From Trichocoleus desertorum NBK24 (GTDB lineage Bacteria; Cyanobacteriota; Cyanobacteriia; FACHB-46), in NCBI RefSeq assembly GCF_030409055.1, contig NZ_CP116619.1, positions 5,096,212 to 5,160,211 on the forward strand: 64,000 nt of DNA. The letters are read 5' to 3'. Each line of letters opens with the position of its first letter. The first letter of the stretch is position 1. A model generated the notes under the pieces. It was not told the origin of the DNA and ran no database searches. It worked only from the letters and a program-made list of their open reading frames with translations. A program made the position numbers and the translations under genes. Positions 60,057 to 64,000 of the stretch are shown piece after piece.

Positions 60057-60957
60057 CTAAGAGGTTGAATCAATTAGCTGAGTGAGAGCTTGTTTAGCGA
60101 CGATTTCTGCACGAGCAGATGTTACCTTTTGATAACGCAAGGTTGTTTGAATGTGTTCATGTCCCATCAGGGCTCGTAGTTCTTCAATGCCCATCAGCCC
60201 CACTCGCTCAGTGGCAAAGGTATGACGCAAATCGTGAATGCGAATGTCACTTAAATGAGGGCAGGGCTGGGTCAAGCGTTTCCAGTCCTTGTAAGACGGT
60301 GGCATAACTGAGGCGACTCACGGTACCAGAGTAGGGTTGCTGTGCGGTGAATAAAGCAGGGTGATGGGAATGGCGATAGTAGTGCAGGTAATTTGCTAAG
60401 GACTTTGCAGCATCGGGACTATAGAAACACCACCGTTGTTTGTTGCCTTTGCCAATGACCCGGAACTTGCACTGCTCCAGGTCAACTTCTACCAAATCGA
60501 GGGCAAGGATTTCAGCAATTCTGGCTCCGCTGCGGTGCAGTAGATGCACCAAGGCATTCATCCGAGCATCAGCACGAACTGCACCATAAAGCTGCTGCAA
60601 TTGCTTAGGAGTCAGGTAACGGATTATCTCATCCCGATTGTGCTCTCCCTTGCTGCTGTCGGGTTTACGCTGCTTCAGATGGGTCAGAGGATTGGCTTTG
60701 AGATAGCCCCGCTCCACCGCAAAGTTAAGCAGGGATTGCACAATTGCTTGATGGCGACGGTGGGTAGTATAAGCCAGATGAGTCAGGCTGTTGAGGTAGT
60801 CCTCCAGGGTAGGACGCGTCAACAGTTCAATCGGGGTGCTGCCGTATTGTGCCAGTAAGGGCAACAAGGTGACTTCGTAGGAGTGGCGCGTCTTAACTGC
60901 ATAGCCGGGACGGTCGAGAAACTCGGTGGTAACTGTTGCTAAAGTCACAATTCGCAT
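60057..60957 (-). pseudogene. tyrosine recombinase (TnpI-like), frameshifted
   Basis: The N-terminal part (ATG at 60957; an in-frame GTG lies at 61029) contains a SAM-like domain and the catalytic Arg in HRSGARIAEILAL, plus the Lys in GKGNKQRW. It ends at a stop near 60247. The HxxR box (HDLRHTFATE), the second His (MGHEH) and the Tyr (TLRYQ) are in another frame that begins by 60305. A one-base shift within 60247-60305 therefore separates the catalytic residues. There is no slippery heptamer in the overlap, so this is damage or a sequencing error. Such recombinases resolve Tn3 cointegrates. Confidence 0.82.
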
Positions 60958-60996
60958 GCGGCGTTGCAGCAGAAAAACGTTCTCGGGTGGCAGACA

Positions 60997-61016
60997 ATAG
61001 TGTACTACTACTCTAT
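60997..61016. promoter_or_regulatory. imperfect palindrome in the recombinase/HTH divergent gap
   Basis: Of its 10-base half-sites, 8 bases match (starting ATAG and ending CTAT). It lies between the divergent recombinase and HTH gene starts and could be an operator or resolution-site core. Confidence 0.4.
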
Positions 61017-61036
61017 CGTTTTGCTGCACGTTTTCT

Positions 61037-61519
61037 ATGGCACAACAATGGTTAGATTTGGCACCGCAGTCCCAAGAATCCTTGCAGGCGTATGTGCGCC
61101 GCTTGCGAACGCAACGCCAGTGGAGTCAGGCGCAACTGAGCCAGGCAGCCGGAGTGCATCGGCAGACGATTGGCAAAATAGAGAGTGGCATGACGCAGCG
61201 CCTTAACCAACGTGCCAGAAGTGGGTTGGCATTAGCCTTGTCGATTCCGGTGGAATACCTTGATGCCGTTTGTGGCGGAACCCCGGTTGCACAAGGGGTA
61301 CAACTCAAAGTCTGCCCTCGCTGCTGGATACCGGGGAATGCTCCCGACGCGATGTGGACGGACCTGCGGAGCCACTACTGTTTTGCCTGTGGCACTGCCC
61401 TGTTGAGCCGTTGCCCCCAATGCCAAAAGCCAATTGGCTCTTTGGAGTTTCGTTTTTGTCCCTACTGTGGCACCACCTACAAGTCTCCTGCTGCTCTGGG
61501 GAGCAACGATGCCCGTTAA
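61037..61519 (+). CDS. HTH (XRE-like) protein with four CxxC zinc-ribbon motifs, Tn-associated
   Basis: This 160-residue protein has an XRE-type HTH at residues 18-75 (QAQLSQAAGVHRQTIGKIES). A C-terminal zinc region follows with four CxxC pairs (C93/C96, C115/C118, C126/C129, C141/C144), like a double zinc ribbon. Its last 11 bases overlap the tnpA start, so it is translated with tnpA and probably regulates transposition. It is divergent from the recombinase, 79 bases away. Such accessory genes occur in this Tn3 subgroup. Confidence 0.85.
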   Translation: MAQQWLDLAPQSQESLQAYVRRLRTQRQWSQAQLSQAAGVHRQTIGKIESGMTQRLNQRARSGLALALSIPVEYLDAVCGGTPVAQGVQLKVCPRCWIPGNAPDAMWTDLRSHYCFACGTALLSRCPQCQKPIGSLEFRFCPYCGTTYKSPAALGSNDAR

Positions 61520-64000
61520 TTTCCTCAGCGAAGCCGAACGTAGTCGCCTCAGTCAGTTTCCTGCAGCGATTCCAGAGTCTGATCTGATTCAATACTTTAC
61601 CCTGACTCAGGCAGACTTGAAACAGATTCAGCGCCTGCGCCGCAGTGAGAATCGTTTGGGTTTTGCTTTACAGCTAGGTACGCTGCGATATCTGGGCTTT
61701 TGCCCGAGTGACTTACAGCCAGTTCCCCTGACAGTGGTGGAGCATCTGGCACAGCAGTTGAACCAACAAGCCGAGGATCTCACTCGTTATGCTCAACGGT
61801 CTCAAACTCGAACCGAGCATCTCCAGCAGATCCAGGCTTATCTGGGATTTCGTAACCCTGTTACTTGTGATTTCAAACAGTTGGCCTATTGGCTGAGTGA
61901 GCGAGCAATGGAACACGATAAGCCCTCGTTGTTGTTTCAACTGGCAGCAGAGAAGTTGCATCGCGATAAGATTGTGCGTCCCGGTGTCACCACACTGGAA
62001 CGGATGGTTTCAACGGCTCGCCATCAAGCCACACTGAAAACCTATCGCTTGCTCAAACCGCTCCTGACTCGCCAACGGTGCACGTTCCTGGATCAATTGT
62101 TGCAACCAGAACCGAGCCTGAAGATGACACGCTTGAATTGGTTGCACCGTCCTGCCACATCCAACTCTCCCGCAGCGATTCTGACAGCAATTGCCAAGAT
62201 TCGCTATTTGCGAACGCAACAGGTGCAGCAGTGGGACTTGTCCAGTCTCAATCCCAATCGGCTCAAATTTCTGGCACAGATCGCTAAGAAGGCAACCAAT
62301 CAGCGATTGGAGCGGATGCCCGTCGAACGGCGCTATCCAATTCTGCTCGCGTTTGCGCAACAAATGCTCATCGAGATCACCGATGAATCTATCGATCTGT
62401 TCACCCGCTGTTTAGCTGAAACCCATAGCCGTGCTCGACGAGACCTGCAAACCTTTCGTCAACAGCAAGCAGTGGCGATCAATGAAAAGGTGATGCTGTT
62501 GCAGCAGATCGGGCAGGTCATTCTTGACCCGGCAGTGGCAGACCCACAAGTGCGTCCAGATATCTTTGCTCAGGTGTCCCGCAAACAACTCCAAAAAGCA
62601 GTGTCGGATTGCCCACCCCTGATTCGTCCGGTGCAGGATGAAGCCTATGATTTTCTGGCGCTACGGTACAGTTATCTTCGCACCTTTGCTCCAGCATTTT
62701 TTGACACTTTTACCTTTCACTCGAATGTTGAGGCTGACCCGTTGCTCAAAGCCGTCGCGATCTTGCGTCAACTCAATGTTCAAGGCAAACGCCGCGTGCC
62801 TCAAGATGCCCCAATAGAATTTATCACCGCGCAATGGCAATCGTTTCTGGTGGATGAAGCCGGACAGATCCAACGGCGTTACTACGAGTTATGTGTGCTG
62901 TGGCAACTGCGGAGTGCCTTGAGGTCTGGCAATATCTGGATTGGAGGCAGCCGTCGCTATGCCAATCCGCAAACCTACCTCATCCCCAAACCCCGTTGGT
63001 TAGAGATGCGTGGCGAAGTCTGTCAAATGCTGGGAATGCCGGAAGCAGGGGAACAACGGCTCAAAGGACTCACGCTGCAACTTGAGCGCGAACTGGAACA
63101 GTTCACTCAAGTGATTCAAGCCAACACGGGTGTGGAAATGGAAAACGAACAATTGATCATTTCTCCCTTGAAGGCAGAAGAAACTCCCGAAACGGTAAAA
63201 ACCTTGCAGTCTTTAGTCACGAAATGCCTGCCTTTAGTTGATTTGACAGACCTGATGGTTGAGGTGGATGGGTGGACGCGATTTAGCCAGTCGTATGTCC
63301 ATAGCGATGGGAGTCGCTCTCGGTCTGCTGAAACTCAGGTCTATCTGTATGCTGCCCTGCTGTCACAAGCGTGTAATCTGGGACCGTCGGCAATGGCTCA
63401 AGTCGCTGACTTATCCTACGACCGATTGCTCTGGCACACGCACTGGTACTTGGATGAGCATACCTTCACGCCTGCCAATAATACGCTGGTCAACTATCAT
63501 CACCGCTTGCCGCTGACCCAGGCTTGGGGTGGCGGAATTCTCTCCTCCTCAGATGGGCAACGGTTTCCAGTTGCAGTGAAGAACACACAAGCCACGGCAC
63601 TGCCTCGCTATTTTGGCTATGGCAAAGGAGTTACCTTCTACACCTGGACATCGGACCAGTTCTCTCAATATGGCAATAAGGTGATTCCCTCTACCACTCG
63701 CGATGCCACTTATTTACTGGATGGGATTCTCGATAATGAAACCGAGTTGACAATTTTAGAGCATACGACGGATACAGCTGGATATACTGAAGTCATCTTT
63801 GCACTATTCGATCTATTGGGTTTATCGTTTGCACCTCGCATTCGGGATGTGGGAGGACAGCAACTGTATCGCGTCAAACGACAAATGTCGAATGCCACGC
63901 TGAAACCTTTGTTCAAACGACGCATTGATCGTCAATTGATTCTTGAGCATTGGGATGAGATGCTACGAGTTGCAGGTTCACTCAAGCAAGGTTGGGTGAC
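61509..64000 (+). CDS. tnpA: Tn3-family transposase, N-terminal part (partial at window end)
   Basis: The frame from ATG 61509 is open for 830 codons to the window edge without a stop. It starts VNFLSEAERSRLSQFP, the N-terminal (DUF4158-type) part of this subgroup. Tn3-type catalytic signatures are visible: LMVEVDGWTRF (an Asp at about residue 587) and GGGILSSSDGQRFPV (Asp at about 682). EHTTDTAGYTEVIFALFDLLG follows near residues 755-780. The catalytic Glu and C-terminus lie beyond the window. The complete protein is expected to be about 990 residues. Confidence 0.93.
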   Translation, partial: MPVNFLSEAERSRLSQFPAAIPESDLIQYFTLTQADLKQIQRLRRSENRLGFALQLGTLRYLGFCPSDLQPVPLTVVEHLAQQLNQQAEDLTRYAQRSQTRTEHLQQIQAYLGFRNPVTCDFKQLAYWLSERAMEHDKPSLLFQLAAEKLHRDKIVRPGVTTLERMVSTARHQATLKTYRLLKPLLTRQRCTFLDQLLQPEPSLKMTRLNWLHRPATSNSPAAILTAIAKIRYLRTQQVQQWDLSSLNPNRLKFLAQIAKKATNQRLERMPVERRYPILLAFAQQMLIEITDESIDLFTRCLAETHSRARRDLQTFRQQQAVAINEKVMLLQQIGQVILDPAVADPQVRPDIFAQVSRKQLQKAVSDCPPLIRPVQDEAYDFLALRYSYLRTFAPAFFDTFTFHSNVEADPLLKAVAILRQLNVQGKRRVPQDAPIEFITAQWQSFLVDEAGQIQRRYYELCVLWQLRSALRSGNIWIGGSRRYANPQTYLIPKPRWLEMRGEVCQMLGMPEAGEQRLKGLTLQLERELEQFTQVIQANTGVEMENEQLIISPLKAEETPETVKTLQSLVTKCLPLVDLTDLMVEVDGWTRFSQSYVHSDGSRSRSAETQVYLYAALLSQACNLGPSAMAQVADLSYDRLLWHTHWYLDEHTFTPANNTLVNYHHRLPLTQAWGGGILSSSDGQRFPVAVKNTQATALPRYFGYGKGVTFYTWTSDQFSQYGNKVIPSTTRDATYLLDGILDNETELTILEHTTDTAGYTEVIFALFDLLGLSFAPRIRDVGGQQLYRVKRQMSNATLKPLFKRRIDRQLILEHWDEMLRVAGSLKQGWV

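Larger units (their letters stand above)
59190..64000. mobile_element. Tn3-family transposon, left part
   Basis: The element starts inside arsH with a 38-bp end that begins CGGG and ends ACGCTAAG. It contains, in order, a pRiA4b-type gene on the minus strand, a frameshifted tyrosine recombinase, an HTH/zinc-ribbon gene and a large tnpA reaching the window end. No HIP1 octamer was found in the whole segment. The right end is outside the window. Confidence 0.85.

Noticed and set aside
60247..60305. Programmed frameshift in the recombinase
   Set aside because: The overlap contains no slippery heptamer such as A AAA AAG and no downstream stem was noticed.

Overview
The window is cyanobacterial chromosome. 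It is rich in the HIP1 octamer GCGATCGC and carries the ndhA-ndhI-ndhG-ndhE block of the photosynthetic NDH-1 complex, a carotenoid cleavage oxygenase, a DUF3318 gene and several small proteins of cyanobacterial type. The species cannot be named from sequence alone. No rRNA, tRNA or CRISPR array was seen.

Layout. 1-5.1 kb: a small hypothetical gene, uvrA, an epoxide-hydrolase-like enzyme and a Cys-rich mini protein. 5.1-12.5 kb (minus strand): ndhE, ndhG, ndhI, ndhA, then gltA, sixA, a DHH phosphoesterase and an HNH nuclease. 12.6-15.7 kb: a large membrane-anchored adenylate cyclase. 16-24.4 kb: alr, a nupC-type transporter with a Pro/Thr/Ala tail, DUF3318, a GT39-type glycosyltransferase, ilvE, a ROK glucokinase and DUF486. 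24.4-27.2 kb: a membrane protein and a HIP1-free three-gene cassette (coiled coil, small helical protein, HNH protein). 27.3-35.2 kb: a lipoprotein, a CPA2 antiporter, an ArsR-type repressor divergent from trxA and an Old Yellow Enzyme, a C39-like peptidase and a DUF697 GTPase. 35.2-44.2 kb: a DCC protein, an MGDG-synthase-family glycosyltransferase overlapping a GH1 glycosidase, small membrane proteins, nudC and a pRiA4b ORF-3 family protein. 44.2-56 kb: a heterodimeric ABC exporter, a double-AAA ATPase, an RluA-type pseudouridine synthase, two secreted proteins, an EEP-family enzyme and a carotenoid oxygenase.

56-64 kb is mobile and arsenic-related. A complete ISH3/IS4-like element (17-bp inverted repeats, 5-bp duplication) sits just upstream of arsR-aqpS-arsC-arsH. 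The arsH gene is cut after about 64 codons by the left end of a Tn3-family transposon. That element carries a small pRiA4b gene, a frameshifted tyrosine recombinase, an HTH/zinc-ribbon protein, and a tnpA that runs off the window with at least 830 codons.

Regulation visible in the sequence: ArsR-type palindromes overlap or flank the trxA promoter and both ars promoters, HIP1 palindromes form the stems of two terminators, and alternative hairpins precede alr. The best candidate for an undescribed system is the 25.7-27.2 kb cassette. The galactolipid-type GT/GH1 overlapping pair and the Tn3-type element with its cargo are the next most interesting.
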